64,000 nt of DNA from Pseudomonadota bacterium (GCA_018817425.1 JAHITX010000080.1:56269-120268); one strand, 5' to 3'. Numbered from the stretch's first letter, positions 27,144 through 36,832 are shown. Numbers and translations are program-made. The notes: generated from the letters alone by a model not told the origin.

Positions 27144-28827
27144 TTATCCTTTTTTGTATTTCACAAAATTTATCAATATCTTCTATCTTAACAGGAACCA
27201 TGCCATACCAGATTTTATCGATATAATTTACTGTTTCTTTAAATTCCAGAACCATTTCTTTATTTTCATGAGCGCGTCTTGCAAGCTCGTATTCATATTC
27301 TTTGTTTGATTTATATTTGGCGATTGAAATAAAGCTATGTTCGGAAAGAGATGAAAGTGTGCTTAAGTAAAAGGCCCGAATCGCTAAACGAAATTCTCCT
27401 TTTTCCAAAAATTCTTTTGCCATTTCAAGCCATTGGTTTGTAGAAAGAGCATCTGCACGAATGGTTTCATCTGATACATCTAAAACAATAACAGGAGTTG
27501 TTTCAGGCTCAGGGCTGTTTTTGCGGCGCTTTAATTTTATTTTTATAAGATAAATAATTGAAAGAATCAGCGCAATGGCAAGCAATGCATACAAAATGAT
27601 GAGAGTTGTACTGCTATGGGATTTTTTCTCATGGTCAAATTTTATTTTTGAATCCGGCATAATGTTTTTAAGCCATTTTACTAGAGCATCAAACCATTTT
27701 TTAAGAGTATCTGTAAAATCATCCCAGTAAGGTTTTAGCCATTTGAAAAATGAGTCGAAGATACCGGGTCTGGTATCTTCGTTTTTTTTATCCCTTGTAA
27801 GCTTCCATACAAATTCTTTCCGGCTTAAAACTTTCTGTATAGAAGAATTTAATTCTTCCGGCGCAATATTTGAAACAGGGCTTATATTAAATTTTTTAGC
27901 CGGAATTTGAGTTGCATGGGAAATACTGGCAGAAACTATGATTTGAAGTATTATAAAACATGCCAAAAGAGTTGCTTTTTTAATGTCTGATTTTATTATG
28001 TTAAGGACTGCTATTAGGTCTTTTCCGGATTTTATCGATTCACCGTAAAATCCACGAAGGACATAGATTGTCTTTTTTAAAGGATCTACACACAAATATG
28101 TAAGACAAACAACAGTTATAAGAAAAGTGCTGTTTACATAGCTGTAGCCTCCCATTGTTGCGGCTGTTTCAATTCCTGATAACATTTTTATAAGATATGG
28201 CAAAATATATATGGCGATAGCTATATTTAACAGTATAAATAACTGAAAAAGAAATAGTATAAGAATTACAAAAATATTTTGTCTGGGATTATATTTTGTA
28301 AGTTCTCCGGTATCTTTGATAATTTCTTTTATGGTTTTCGCTTTTGAGTAATCTAATGCCAAAACATTTTGGTAAAAAGCATATACCCATGGATATGGCA
28401 GTGTAATAAGAAGCGCAACCGGAAACATTAAAATGGCCGATGGCTGTATTATTGTTTGTACAGTAACAATGCGGATGATTTTTAAAAATGACCAGCGTAT
28501 TGGTTCAAACCTGCCAAGGCTTTCATATATCTTTACGGCGAAAACGGAATGCCAGCACTTCATCCAGACAAAAAGGACTGCTATGCCCAATGAAGCTGCC
28601 GAACAGTAGTCTTTTGCAAAAGGATTTTTGCTCATGTCACTCCAGAAATAAAGGAGGCCGAGCATAAATGGTATGCCGCCGATATAATACGGAAGCAATA
28701 ATCTAAAGGGATCAAGGCGCAGCAGATGAACAGCTTCTTCTATAATTCCCGGCGCTGTAGTATTATCGCCATAAAAAGGCTTCTTCATAAGATGTTTACC
28801 AAAGATTTTTCCATATTGTTCCTTCAT
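27127..28827 (-). CDS. DUF4129 domain polytopic membrane protein
   Basis: The protein has several helices in its first ~340 residues, a long loop with a Trp-rich run (FFKWLKPYWDDFTDTLKKWF), one further helix (LIILYALLAIALILSIIYLI), and a C-terminal cytoplasmic DUF4129 block WLEMAKEFLEKGEFRLAIRA to WYGMVPVKIEDIDKFC. The start is uncertain. The frame is open to 28923, but that overlaps the upstream zinc-finger gene by 128 bp; ATG 28827 reduces the overlap to 32 bp and starts where family-like sequence begins. DUF4129 proteins commonly accompany MoxR-DUF58 clusters. Confidence 0.72.
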   Translation of the reverse strand: MKEQYGKIFGKHLMKKPFYGDNTTAPGIIEEAVHLLRLDPFRLLLPYYIGGIPFMLGLLYFWSDMSKNPFAKDYCSAASLGIAVLFVWMKCWHSVFAVKIYESLGRFEPIRWSFLKIIRIVTVQTIIQPSAILMFPVALLITLPYPWVYAFYQNVLALDYSKAKTIKEIIKDTGELTKYNPRQNIFVILILFLFQLFILLNIAIAIYILPYLIKMLSGIETAATMGGYSYVNSTFLITVVCLTYLCVDPLKKTIYVLRGFYGESIKSGKDLIAVLNIIKSDIKKATLLACFIILQIIVSASISHATQIPAKKFNISPVSNIAPEELNSSIQKVLSRKEFVWKLTRDKKNEDTRPGIFDSFFKWLKPYWDDFTDTLKKWFDALVKWLKNIMPDSKIKFDHEKKSHSSTTLIILYALLAIALILSIIYLIKIKLKRRKNSPEPETTPVIVLDVSDETIRADALSTNQWLEMAKEFLEKGEFRLAIRAFYLSTLSSLSEHSFISIAKYKSNKEYEYELARRAHENKEMVLEFKETVNYIDKIWYGMVPVKIEDIDKFCEIQKRIIAFAK

Positions 28828-29107
28828 GAAATGACGAAGGAATCTTAAGCAGTGATACTCCCAGGTAATAAAAAACAAGCCAGAGAAAAAACAAGCTGCC
28901 AAAAAAAAGTAACAGCATGCCAAAGAACCTGAAACGTTTTTTTCCTTTTTCGGTGCTTAAGGTCAGATTTATTATGCAACCTGAGCATATTACTTTGCCC
29001 TCATGCTCGGTAACGCACTCTCTGCAGAAATATCTACCGCATTCCAGGCATTGTGCGGCAGCTTCACGCGATCTGTGATTAAAACATCGCCTGCGGGAGA
29101 TATCCAT
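28796..29107 (-). CDS. B-box-like zinc-finger membrane protein, small
   Basis: The 103-residue protein has an N-terminal zinc-finger with Cys8, His11, then CLECGRYFCREC (19-30), and CSGC (40-43), similar to the B-box. It ends with one or two membrane helices (FFGMLLLFFGSLFFLWLVFY). A second minus-strand protein at 29796 carries the same Cys/His spacing. The finger is probably cytoplasmic and may recruit a partner to the membrane. It is the first of the overlapping MoxR-cluster genes, with a 96-bp gap upstream. Confidence 0.68.
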   Translation of the reverse strand: MDISRRRCFNHRSREAAAQCLECGRYFCRECVTEHEGKVICSGCIINLTLSTEKGKKRFRFFGMLLLFFGSLFFLWLVFYYLGVSLLKIPSSFHEGTIWKNLW

Positions 29108-29203
29108 TATATATGAACCTGTATGAACTTGATTAATTTCAAAGTAAAGAACAACTCAGTTTACAATTTTAGAGTTCTTTGGAAGTAGTTGCTTTTATGT
29201 TTT

Positions 29204-29764
29204 TCATGTTAGTGGTTTATCTATATCGATATTGGAATAGTGGTTAATATTTTGTAGTGTTTCTATAGATAAAAGGCCCTGTTCTTTTTCAATAAGGGGT
29301 TTTATCGTTTCAATGAATTTATTTACAACCCTTTCTCTGTTTACAGAAGCAAGCTTTTCCCTTTGTGTGTATGTCTCAATCCAGCATTCACGGGAAGTGC
29401 CATAAAATATATTTATAATAAAATAGAAAAGAACTACAATATCAATGAGTAAAAAGAAGATTCCAACTGGTGCCAATAAGGAAAATGCAGAAGATGTTTT
29501 AGAAAACGCACCTAAAAGGTACAGAGCAAATATTGTTATTAATATTATAGCCAAGCCTAAAATCATTGTTATAATATAAATTTTTGGTGTTTTGGCAATA
29601 GTTATTGATTTGATGTCATTGTAATAGAAGCGCTTATAGTTTTCGGATACACCGCTTGATTCGATAGAAAGTAAATGGTCAGATCCGGCCCACAGAGTGT
29701 CTTTTCCCATAATCCGTCTTCTTTTGCCAGGAAGACGGCGGTACTTTTTTTCATTTATTTGCAT
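29204..29764 (-). CDS. membrane protein of unknown function with two helices
   Basis: The 186-residue protein has a basic N-terminus (KKYRRLPGKRRRIMGK) and two close membrane helices (YIITMILGLAIILITIFALY and LLAPVGIFFLLIDIVVLFYF), with soluble ends on both sides. The ribosome site GGAGGGG lies very close to the ATG at 29764. An alternative start at the Met in RRRIMGK would drop 18 residues. The family is not recognised. It lies between the two B-box-like genes in the same orientation. Confidence 0.6.
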   Translation of the reverse strand: MQINEKKYRRLPGKRRRIMGKDTLWAGSDHLLSIESSGVSENYKRFYYNDIKSITIAKTPKIYIITMILGLAIILITIFALYLLGAFSKTSSAFSLLAPVGIFFLLIDIVVLFYFIINIFYGTSRECWIETYTQREKLASVNRERVVNKFIETIKPLIEKEQGLLSIETLQNINHYSNIDIDKPLT

Positions 29765-29795
29765 GCCCCTCCAGTAACAATAAACTGAAAATTGA

Positions 29796-30362
29796 TTATT
29801 TATTTAATAGTTCGTGGAAATAAAATGACCAGCCTCCGATTTGGACGGCTGCAATACAAAAAGCCGCGATAAACCGGACTTTGCTTCTTTCGATAATACT
29901 TGAAGGTTTTTTCCAGTACTTAAATACAATATAAATAGAAATTGGTGCTGTGATAATGGTTGCCCATAAAAAGAAAAGCAGAGGAAGAACTGCCATCCTT
30001 ATTGCAACGCTGTCATAAAGTGTTCTGTGTGTTTCTAAGTCTTTTAGCTCACCTTTGCTTTTTTTGTTTGCGATACAGGAAAAACAGATATGTTCTCCGT
30101 TCATTTCAACATCACATAAGGAACATAAGAATCTTCCGCATGAGGAACAGGGTATCACAGCTTTTTTCGATGGATGATAAAAACAGGATGCATCATCATC
30201 AATAATAAGTATCTGTCCGGTCTCAGCTTTTGGTGCTTTTCTTATATAAGCCGGAAAAACGTTGATGCGTATTTTAGAGCCGCAGTTCGGACAGGGAAGA
30301 TAATTATCTGTGTTAATACGGTTAGCACCTATCGGGCCTTGGCATTTAATGCAAGCTATCAT
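29796..30362 (-). CDS. zinc-ribbon plus B-box-like membrane protein
   Basis: The 188-residue protein has two zinc modules. The first is CIKC...CPNC (4-27), a zinc ribbon. The second is CFYH...CSSC-x4-C-x2-C...CFSC (about 60-96), with the same spacing as the 103-residue protein at 28796. Two membrane helices follow (AVLPLLFFLWATIITAPISI and a C-terminal one near 165). The repeated finger in two neighbours suggests a common partner. No function is known. It starts 15 bp after the GYF/RDD gene. Confidence 0.65.
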   Translation of the reverse strand: MIACIKCQGPIGANRINTDNYLPCPNCGSKIRINVFPAYIRKAPKAETGQILIIDDDASCFYHPSKKAVIPCSSCGRFLCSLCDVEMNGEHICFSCIANKKSKGELKDLETHRTLYDSVAIRMAVLPLLFFLWATIITAPISIYIVFKYWKKPSSIIERSKVRFIAAFCIAAVQIGGWSFYFHELLNK

Positions 30363-30377
30363 TATATTCTCTGTAAT

Positions 30378-31130
30378 TTATTTTCTTATCACAAGAGTAT
30401 TGCACATTCTGTCATGAAGGCTTCTTTTTTTTGAGTCAAAAGCAGCCATAAGATATCCAATAAGCAAAATGGCCCAGCTTAGCATTTCAGCAAAATATCT
30501 GCCTAATGCCCTTGTGTAGGTAACTTTCTCATTATCTGAAGTAATTACCTTTAAGCCGCACGCCATTTTTCCGGGTGTTGCTGCATATTTCCCGATAAAC
30601 CAGGTATTATAAGCAACAGAAAATAAGACTAGAAGTAATGGCCCTGCAGTAGTTGTCAAAATAAGAAGAGGATCTTTTGGGCTGCCTTTGGGAATTAAAT
30701 ACTTCATCATAAAAAAGATGATTAGGAAATAAGGTATTATCAAAATGAGACCGTCAATAAACTTTGCACCATATCTGATCCAAAACCCGCCATAACGGAA
30801 ATCCCCTGTAGCTACCCCTTCTTTAATTTTTTTAACAAACAAAGGTTTGCAGTTTGCGCAGACATTAAATCCTTCATATTGAATCAGGTCATCTTTTGAA
30901 AATGATTTGCCGCACTCGGAGCATTTTTGCATGATTGGAGCATCGGCAGGAGCAGGGGTGGGGGGAAGATTGGAAGCAGTTTTGACTTTTTTATACTTTT
31001 GCCAATCAGCCATGCTTTGGTTCCAAACCAATGTATTACTATTTATTGTTTCCGAACTTACTAGAGATTGAAATTCTGCTTCACTTACTGGTCCGACCGG
31101 CTCTTTGCCTTTGCTGTAGTACCATTCCAT
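30378..31130 (-). CDS. GYF_2, zinc-ribbon and RDD three-domain membrane protein
   Basis: The 250-residue protein joins a GYF_2 domain (EWYYSKGKEPVGPVSEAEF...NTLVWNQSMADW), a zinc ribbon (CSECGKSF...CANC) and an RDD membrane domain (FWIRYGAKFIDGLILIIPYF and TPGKMACGLKV). I start it at ATG 31130, six bases after GGGGGTG, rather than the in-frame GTG at 31139. GYF_2 domains bind proline-rich or tail peptides, so this may link membrane and cytosolic partners. It is the second RDD protein in the block. Confidence 0.78.
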   Translation of the reverse strand: MEWYYSKGKEPVGPVSEAEFQSLVSSETINSNTLVWNQSMADWQKYKKVKTASNLPPTPAPADAPIMQKCSECGKSFSKDDLIQYEGFNVCANCKPLFVKKIKEGVATGDFRYGGFWIRYGAKFIDGLILIIPYFLIIFFMMKYLIPKGSPKDPLLILTTTAGPLLLVLFSVAYNTWFIGKYAATPGKMACGLKVITSDNEKVTYTRALGRYFAEMLSWAILLIGYLMAAFDSKKRSLHDRMCNTLVIRK

Positions 31131-31253
31131 GTGTTTCACCCCCGTTTTTTTATTCGGCTATCTGTTGCAATACCCCCATTAAAGTTAATTATTTAAGTAT
31201 GTTCTATATATTTTGTTTTGCCATAACGCAAGCATAAAATTGCCTTACTGCTT

Positions 31254-32249
31254 CTATATTACACGTGAAAAAACATCCTGATTCAAATCGTATACTTCGC
31301 CTTTTATAAGGCTGTGGTAACCTGTTGCAGCTATCATAGCGGCATTATCTCCGCAAAGATCAACAGAAGGTATGTGTACTTTTATTCCTGAAGAGATAGC
31401 GTCATGTTCTACTTTTTCACGTAATCTTTGGTTCGCTGCAACACCGCCTACAATTGAAACATGTTCACATTTTTTTAAAACAGCGGCATTTAGAAGTTTA
31501 TAAGATAAAACTTCAACAACAGCTTCCTGGAATCCGGCAGCTATATCGGGTATCATTTGTGTATATCGGCATAAATTAATTTTTATAAAGCGGTTGACAG
31601 AAGTTTTCACGCCGCTGAAGCTGAAATCAAAAGCGGATTTATCCAGATAAGCTCTCGGAAACTGTATTTTTGAAGAATCGCCTTTTTGGGCAAGCTCTCC
31701 TATAATGCTTCCACCAGGATATCCCAGGCCAAGCATTTTTGCTACCTTATCAAATGCTTCTCCTGCGGCATCATCACGGGTTTGTCCCAAAAGCTCGATA
31801 TCGGTGTGAGAGTTTACAATATAAATTCCTGTATGGCCGCCTGATGCAAGAAGCGATATGAATGGAAAAGGGGGGGGATCGGGTTCAAGAAAAACGGAGT
31901 TAATATGTCCTTTGAGATGGTTTACACCTGTCCATGGGATGTTTAGTGCAAAGGCATAGGATTTTGCAAATGAAAAGCCAACGAGTAGTGAACCTATAAG
32001 CCCCGGACCTTGCGTAACGGCTATTGCGTTAATTTGTCCGGGTTTGATACCGGCAGTGTTTATTGCTTCTCTGACAACCGGAACTATAGCTTCCATATGC
32101 TTTCTGGATGCCAATTCGGGAACAACACCTCCATAAGGAGAATGAATTTTGGCTTGTGATGATACAATAGTGGATAGTATTTTGTTCCCATCTGAAACAA
32201 CGGAAGCGGCAGTTTCGTCACAGGAAGATTCAATGCCGAGAATAATCAT
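31254..32249 (-). CDS. tsaD: tRNA N6-adenosine threonylcarbamoyltransferase
   Basis: The 331-residue protein is the universal TsaD/Kae1 enzyme that finishes the t6A modification at position 37 of ANN-decoding tRNAs. Metal-binding His111 and His115 are in NHLKGHINS; the nucleotide loop GPGLIGSLLVG is near 81; the C-terminal block IVGGVAANQRLREKV is near 265. N-terminal ILGIESSCDETAASV is diagnostic. It begins 16 bp after purM and is probably cotranscribed. Length is normal and the protein looks intact. Confidence 0.96.
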   Translation of the reverse strand: MIILGIESSCDETAASVVSDGNKILSTIVSSQAKIHSPYGGVVPELASRKHMEAIVPVVREAINTAGIKPGQINAIAVTQGPGLIGSLLVGFSFAKSYAFALNIPWTGVNHLKGHINSVFLEPDPPPFPFISLLASGGHTGIYIVNSHTDIELLGQTRDDAAGEAFDKVAKMLGLGYPGGSIIGELAQKGDSSKIQFPRAYLDKSAFDFSFSGVKTSVNRFIKINLCRYTQMIPDIAAGFQEAVVEVLSYKLLNAAVLKKCEHVSIVGGVAANQRLREKVEHDAISSGIKVHIPSVDLCGDNAAMIAATGYHSLIKGEVYDLNQDVFSRVI

Positions 32250-32265
32250 GAAAAAAGATACCTGC

Positions 32266-33309
32266 TCAAACCCACTTTATTTTTTCCTGAGAGTCTTTTC
32301 TTTCCGCAATTTCACCTATCAGAAATATCTTTTCATTAAAACCGGCCAAACGATCCATAATTTCATCCACAGATTTTTCAGGTACTATTGCAACCATGCC
32401 TATACCGTTATTGAAAGTTCTCATCATTTCTGCTTCGGAGACTTTCCCGGCTTCTTTAAGAAAATTAAAAATTGGAGGTATATCCCAGCTGTCCTTTATG
32501 ATTTTAATCATGCACGTTTCGGGTATTATGCGTACAATGTTTTCAGATATTCCCCCGCCGGTTATGTGAGCAAGGCCGTGAATCGGAAGGTCCCTAATCA
32601 AGCTTAGAATCATTGCAGAATATATTCTTGTTGGGGTAAGAAGCTCTTCTCCAATAGTTTTACCAAGCTCTGAAACATAGGAATCAATTTTAAGATTTAG
32701 AACATCAAAGCAAATTTTTCGGGCAAGCGAATATCCGTTGCTGTGAAGACCGCTTGAAGTGATGCCTATGAGTTTATGACCCATACGGATATCTGAGCAA
32801 TCTATAATTTTGCCGTAATCAACAAGTCCAACGGCAAATCCTGCAAGATCATATTCGTTTTTATTATAAAATCCAGGCATTTCAGCCGTTTCGCCACCTA
32901 AAAGTGCGCACTTAGACTGCTTGCAACCTTCGGCAACACCTTTGATAACGTCAATAGCTATTTGGGAATCTATTTCTCCGGTTGCAAAATAATCAAGAAA
33001 GAATAATGGTTCAGCTCCTTGAACTATGATATCATTAACACTCATTGCGACAAGATCGATACCGATGGTATCATGTTTGCCCGCCATAAAAGCCACTTTA
33101 AGTTTTGTCCCGACACCGTCGGTAGAACTCACCAGAACAGGTTTTTGAAAATTATTAGTATTTAAAGAAAACATGCCGCCAAATCCGCCAATTTCACCGA
33201 TAACTCCCGGTCTGTTTGTTTTTTTTGCGATTTCTTTTATAGATTCAATCAGCCTGTTCGCCTTGTCTATATCAACACCCGAATCAGCATAGGTTAGAGG
33301 TTTTGTCAT
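32266..33309 (-). CDS. purM: phosphoribosylformylglycinamidine cyclo-ligase
   Basis: The 347-residue protein is PurM (AIR synthetase), step five of purine synthesis. Diagnostic blocks are LTYADSGVDIDKAN near the N-terminus, STDGVGTKLKVAF near 53, ATGEIDSQIAIDVIKGVAEG near 104 and ITGGGISENIVRIIP near 240. I start it at ATG 33309 (MTKPLTYADSGVD), which matches the family's usual N-terminus, instead of a TTG four codons upstream. It is the first gene of the minus-strand block, divergent from the aminotransferase. Confidence 0.95.
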   Translation of the reverse strand: MTKPLTYADSGVDIDKANRLIESIKEIAKKTNRPGVIGEIGGFGGMFSLNTNNFQKPVLVSSTDGVGTKLKVAFMAGKHDTIGIDLVAMSVNDIIVQGAEPLFFLDYFATGEIDSQIAIDVIKGVAEGCKQSKCALLGGETAEMPGFYNKNEYDLAGFAVGLVDYGKIIDCSDIRMGHKLIGITSSGLHSNGYSLARKICFDVLNLKIDSYVSELGKTIGEELLTPTRIYSAMILSLIRDLPIHGLAHITGGGISENIVRIIPETCMIKIIKDSWDIPPIFNFLKEAGKVSEAEMMRTFNNGIGMVAIVPEKSVDEIMDRLAGFNEKIFLIGEIAERKDSQEKIKWV

Positions 33310-33493
33310 GTCATATTCCAATTCATTAAAATAGAATCCGTTATATTTATAAAATTAATCTAAAAAAAGCAGCTATTTACTATAAGGAAAATAAGATGCC
33401 GTTTATAAGCAGATTAGGGAAAGTCTTTATGACTTATTAGTTGAAATCAATATGAAATTAAACGTATTCCATTAAAAAGTCAAAACAATTTTT

Positions 33494-33522
33494 TTGACAT
33501 AAAATGCTATATATTGTAATTA
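33494..33522 (+). promoter_or_regulatory. possible sigma-70 promoter
   Basis: TTGACA, a 17-base spacer and a poor -10 TAATTA. It lies about 73 bp before the aminotransferase start in the divergent region between purM and that gene. Confidence 0.35.
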
Positions 33523-33594
33523 TGCATACAAATTGAAGGATATAATATATGTGGCGGATTACAGAATTTAATTTTATCAGGATGAGGCTTTATT

Positions 33595-34761
33595 ATGAAT
33601 AAGTTTGCCAGGCTGGATCGTTTACCTCCGTATGTGTTTGCAACTGTTAATAAAATAAAAATGGATGCCAGGCATGCGGGAGAAGATATAATAGATCTTG
33701 GTATGGGAAACCCCGATCTTGGGGCTCCCCAGCATATTATTGACAAACTTGTTGAAGCTGCCCAAAAGCCGCATAATCACCGGTATTCCGCTTCAATGGG
33801 TATAACCAAGCTGAGAATGGCAATAGCAAGCTGGTATAAGCGCCGGTTTGATGTTGATATTGATCCGGATAATGAGGCGATTGTCACAATAGGGGTAAAA
33901 GAAGGTTTATCCCATCTTATTCTTGTTACTATAAGTCCCGGAGATGTGGTCTTGACTCCAACCCCGACTTATCCTATTCATCCGTATTCCGCAATTATAG
34001 CAGGAGGAGAAGTTCGCGGAATACCGGTGGGGCCGGATTGCGATTTTTTTGAAAATCTTATTGATGCCACCCGGCAGACATGGCCCAAGCCTAAAGTTTT
34101 GATAATGAGCTATCCTCATAATCCGACAACCGAGGTTGTAAATATAGATTTTTTTGAAAAAATTGTCGATTATGCAAAAGAACATAATATAATGGTTATT
34201 CATGACTTTGCTTATGCAGATATTATATTTGACGATTACGTTGCCCCAAGTTTTCTACAGGTTAAAGGGGCAAAGGATGTTGGGGTTGAATTTTTTTCTC
34301 TTTCAAAAAGCTATAACATGCCAGGATGGAGAGTCGGTTTTTGTGCAGGAAATCCTGAAATTGTTGCCGCATTAAGGAGAATTAAAAGCTATCTTGATTA
34401 TGGTGTTTTTCAGCCGATTCAGATAGCGTCCATTATTGCTTTAAATGGTCCGCAGGATTGTGTGAAAGATATATGCAATACCTACAAAGAGCGCAGAGAT
34501 GCCCTTATAACCGGCCTTAACCGAATAGGCTGGAATGTTAAAAGCCCGAAGGGAACAATGTTTGTGTGGGCTAAAATTCCGGACAAATATATAAAGATGG
34601 GTTCAGTGGAATTTTCAAAGTTTATAATAAAGGAAGCACAGGTTGCCGTTTCGCCCGGTCTCGGTTTTGGGGAATATGGGGATGACTATGTCCGCTTTGC
34701 ACTTATTGAAAATGCAATGCGTATCAACCAGGCTGTCAGGGGTTTGAGAAAGGTTTTGTAA
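33595..34761 (+). CDS. AlaC-like class I/II aminotransferase
   Basis: The 388-residue PLP enzyme has the lysine in [12 protein letters not shown] (Lys238), the PLP-ring contact [10 protein letters not shown] near 203 and YPHNPTT near 173. [11 protein letters not shown] near 35 and [10 protein letters not shown] near 65 are typical of AlaC / LL-diaminopimelate-like aminotransferases. It probably transfers amino groups to pyruvate or a related keto acid. Its stop lies 4 bp before hom, which points to an amino-acid operon with hom and thrH and makes an aspartate-family substrate possible. Confidence 0.87.
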   Translation: MNKFARLDRLPPYVFATVNKIKMDARHAGEDIIDLGMGNPDLGAPQHIIDKLVEAAQKPHNHRYSASMGITKLRMAIASWYKRRFDVDIDPDNEAIVTIGVKEGLSHLILVTISPGDVVLTPTPTYPIHPYSAIIAGGEVRGIPVGPDCDFFENLIDATRQTWPKPKVLIMSYPHNPTTEVVNIDFFEKIVDYAKEHNIMVIHDFAYADIIFDDYVAPSFLQVKGAKDVGVEFFSLSKSYNMPGWRVGFCAGNPEIVAALRRIKSYLDYGVFQPIQIASIIALNGPQDCVKDICNTYKERRDALITGLNRIGWNVKSPKGTMFVWAKIPDKYIKMGSVEFSKFIIKEAQVAVSPGLGFGEYGDDYVRFALIENAMRINQAVRGLRKVL

Positions 34762-34765
34762 ATTT

Positions 34766-36082
34766 ATGAGAAAAATCAATATAGGTTTGCTTGGTTGCGG
34801 AACAGTTGGAACAGGCGTTGCCAAAATACTGCTTGAGAAAAAAGATCTGATCAGTTCCAGAATAGGAGCTGAACTGGAATTGAAGCATATTGCAGATGTG
34901 GATACAACCAGAGACAGGGGCATAAAGTTTGCTGAAGGCGTATTTGTAAGCGATGCTTTAAAAGTTGTCGATGATCCTGAAATAGATATAATTATAGAAT
35001 TGATCGGTGGCGAGAAGATAGCAAAAGATATGATTTTTAGAGCAATAGATAACAAAAAACATATTGTTACAGCAAACAAAGCTCTTCTTGCATCTTCAGG
35101 AAATGAGATATTTAAAGCTGCTGCTGCAAAAGGTGTTGATATCGCATATGAAGCAAGTGTTGGTGGCTGTATGCCTGTCATAAAATCCATAAGAGAATCG
35201 CTTATCGGCAACCAGATTAGCTCCATGACAGGAATATTAAACGGAACCTGCAATTATATTCTTTCGAAAATAACTGATGATGGAAGTACTTTCGAAGCAT
35301 CCCTGTCTAAAGCCCAGGAAAAAGGCTTTGCCGAAGCTGATCCCACATTGGATGTCGAAGGTTTTGATACGGCACATAAACTGGCTATAATGAATTCAAT
35401 CGCCTATGGTATGGAGATTAATTTAAAAGATGTTTATGTTGAAGGTATTTCAAAGATTACTCCTCTTGATATTGAGTTTGCCGGGCAGTTTGGGTACAGG
35501 ATTAAGCTTCTTGCAATAAGTAAGTATATGGGAAATTCTGTTGAGGCAAGGGTACATCCGACAATGATACCTTTTAATAATATGCTTTCCAATGTAAATG
35601 GTTCGCTTAATGCAATTACTATTACAGGAGACGCTGTCGAAGATATTCTGCTTTATGGAAGAGGTGCCGGCATGATGCCTACCGCCAGCGCTGTCATAAG
35701 CGATACGGCCGATCTTGCCAGAAATATTTTATGCGGTTCGGTTGGAAGAGTTCCTTTGCTTTCCTGCCAGATTGCAAATATCCGAAGTATTCCAATTTTG
35801 CCTGTTGATGAAATATCTACTCAATACTATTTCAGATTTTCTTCTGTAGACAGGCCCGGAGTTCTTTCAAAAATATCCGGAATTTTAGGTAAATACGGGA
35901 TCAGCTTGAAATCGGTTCATCAGAAAGGGCGTAAAACAAACGGTTCGGTACCAATTGTTATGTTTACGCATCTTTGTAAAGAAGAAGATGTCAAAAAGGC
36001 TCTTGGCGAAATATCAAAACTTGATGTTGTAAGTTCAAAACCTGTGCTTATCAGGATAGAGGATGACAGCTACGAAGATTAA
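34766..36082 (+). CDS. hom: homoserine dehydrogenase
   Basis: The 438-residue protein has the NAD(P) loop IGLLGCGTVGTGVAKIL (5-21), catalytic-domain blocks VTANKALLA (near 102) and GILNGTCNYILSKI (near 157), EKGFAEADPTLDVEGFD (near 192), and a C-terminal ACT domain (YYFRFSSVDRPGVLSKI near 353). The ACT domain usually confers feedback control by threonine. It reduces aspartate semialdehyde to homoserine, the branch point to threonine and methionine. Aspartokinase is not fused and is not in the window. thrH, 102 bp on, supplies the next step. Confidence 0.95.
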   Translation: MRKINIGLLGCGTVGTGVAKILLEKKDLISSRIGAELELKHIADVDTTRDRGIKFAEGVFVSDALKVVDDPEIDIIIELIGGEKIAKDMIFRAIDNKKHIVTANKALLASSGNEIFKAAAAKGVDIAYEASVGGCMPVIKSIRESLIGNQISSMTGILNGTCNYILSKITDDGSTFEASLSKAQEKGFAEADPTLDVEGFDTAHKLAIMNSIAYGMEINLKDVYVEGISKITPLDIEFAGQFGYRIKLLAISKYMGNSVEARVHPTMIPFNNMLSNVNGSLNAITITGDAVEDILLYGRGAGMMPTASAVISDTADLARNILCGSVGRVPLLSCQIANIRSIPILPVDEISTQYYFRFSSVDRPGVLSKISGILGKYGISLKSVHQKGRKTNGSVPIVMFTHLCKEEDVKKALGEISKLDVVSSKPVLIRIEDDSYED

Positions 36083-36184
36083 TTAATTATTTGTTTTGCT
36101 GTAAAATAATGTATCAGCCATATTCAAAACGGAGCATGGCAGGCTGACCGAAAATAAGAAAATTAGATAAACATTAGGTGATTT

Positions 36185-36793
36185 ATGCAAATTGTATGTT
36201 GTGACCTTGAAGGAGTGTTTGTTCCTGAAATATGGATTAATGTAGCACAAAAAACAGGAATTGAAGAACTAAAGCTTACTACCAGGGATATATCCGATTA
36301 TGATGTTCTGATGAAAAGACGGCTGGAAATATTAGAAAGAGAACATCTTACTATAACGGATATACAAAAAGTTATTGAACTGATAAACCCTCTTGAGGGA
36401 GCTTGTGAGTTTCTTTACTGGCTCAGATCCGTTGTGCAGGTAATTATTGTTTCGGATACCTTTGTTCAGTTTGCAGGGCCATTGATGAAAAAGCTTGGGT
36501 GGCCCACGCTTTTTTGCAATTCTCTTACTATAGGGCCGGACGCATCGATTGAAGGTTATAATTTGCGCCAGAAAGACGGCAAGAAAAAAGCGGTAATTGC
36601 GTTGAAAAGCCTCAATTACAATATCATAGCTGTTGGGGACTCCTATAACGATATTGCCATGCTTAAAGAAGCAGATAAAGGTATCCTTTTCAGGCCTCCG
36701 GAAAATTTTAAAAGCGAATTTCCCGAACTTCCCATAACATATAATTATGAAGAGCTTAAAAAAATTTTAGAAGACGGGTATCTGAGGGGTTAA
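36185..36793 (+). CDS. thrH: ThrH bifunctional phosphoserine phosphatase / homoserine kinase
   Basis: The 202-residue HAD-family protein closely follows ThrH of pseudomonads: CCDLEGVFVPEIWINVAQKT at the N-terminus with the nucleophile Asp in DLEG, TTRDISDYDVLMKRR, VSDTFVQFAGPL and GDSYNDIAML. ThrH can phosphorylate homoserine using phosphoserine as donor. Its position after hom suggests it replaces ThrB here. It also has phosphoserine phosphatase activity, so it may serve serine synthesis too. No separate thrB is seen in the window. Confidence 0.9.
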   Translation: MQIVCCDLEGVFVPEIWINVAQKTGIEELKLTTRDISDYDVLMKRRLEILEREHLTITDIQKVIELINPLEGACEFLYWLRSVVQVIIVSDTFVQFAGPLMKKLGWPTLFCNSLTIGPDASIEGYNLRQKDGKKKAVIALKSLNYNIIAVGDSYNDIAMLKEADKGILFRPPENFKSEFPELPITYNYEELKKILEDGYLRG

Positions 36794-36832
36794 TACTATA
36801 CTACTATTCTTTAAATTTAAAGAAGGCGTCTA

